Source of the DNA: Bacilli bacterium
GTDB lineage: Bacteria; Bacillota_I; Bacilli_A; RFN20; CAG-288
Length of the DNA stretch: 21,556 nt
Assembly (NCBI GenBank): GCA_900763245.1
Contig: CAAFJQ010000051.1
Coordinates: 1-21,556, forward strand
Direction: 5' to 3'
The notes beneath the pieces are model-generated. The model was given only the letters and a program-made list of their open reading frames with translations, ran no database searches and was not told the origin of the DNA. Numbering within the stretch: the first letter of the stretch is position 1; every line of letters begins with the position of its first letter. This document shows positions 21,554-21,556 of the stretch, piece after piece. Position numbers and translations under genes: made by a program.

Positions 21554-21556
21554 ATG

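Noticed and set aside
14950..21556. A complete mobile element
   Set aside because: No integrase, transposase, relaxase or phage gene is visible, and no tRNA 3'-end duplication; only repeats suggest past insertion.

Overview
The window looks like the chromosome of a low-GC Firmicute, most likely Erysipelotrichia or a near relative. It has Bacillota-type gene order and strong AGGAGG ribosome binding sites. Two features resemble Mollicutes relatives: a lipoprotein-type ATP synthase b subunit and an EcfA2 with a basic insert. TGA is used as a normal stop codon, so this is not a Mycoplasma code. The taxonomic call is inference from gene content, since no rRNA gene is present.

Core part (1-14.6 kb). 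At the left edge a leftward gene, possibly NAD kinase, is divergent from a CYTH triphosphatase. Next is an AlbA_2/RecG-like regulator (817-2067) that looks like an accessory insertion and carries its own operator array. Leftward of that come two polycistronic blocks. The first runs comEB-like deaminase, small membrane protein, ecfA1, ecfA2, ecfT, truA, with pgsA and spx after it behind their own promoter. It joins an ECF transporter energizing module to tRNA modification, phospholipid synthesis and a redox regulator. The second is a complete F-type ATP synthase operon: an AtpI-like gene, then atpB, E, F, H, A, G, D, C. Its c subunit shows the two-carboxylate ion site known from a sodium-driven c-ring.

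Junction (14.6-15.0 kb). A consensus sigma-70 promoter drives tRNA-Val(GAC). An intrinsic terminator and tRNA-Ser(TGA) follow. Part of the tRNA-Ser 5' edge recurs in the next terminator, and that terminator is duplicated on the far side of the first ATPase gene.

Accessory part (15.0-21.6 kb). Three large P-loop ATPases with C-terminal PD-(D/E)xK-like domains (two AAA_14/DUF4143, one ATPase_2/DUF234) are mixed with an orphan YefM/Phd-like antitoxin, a HipA C-terminal stump fused out of frame to another gene fragment, and an orphan AbiEi-like (DUF6577-type) antitoxin. No integrase or transposase is seen.

The most striking common signal is that several accessory genes have their own repeat element in the promoter region. 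These are two palindromes 31 bp apart (AlbA_2 gene), a 16-bp inverted repeat (first ATPase), three 20-bp direct repeats at an exact 33-bp period that interlock with the promoter (second ATPase), and a 20-bp perfect inverted repeat (AbiEi-like gene). No gene-free stretch is longer than 300 bases; the larger gaps are described through the regulatory elements in them.
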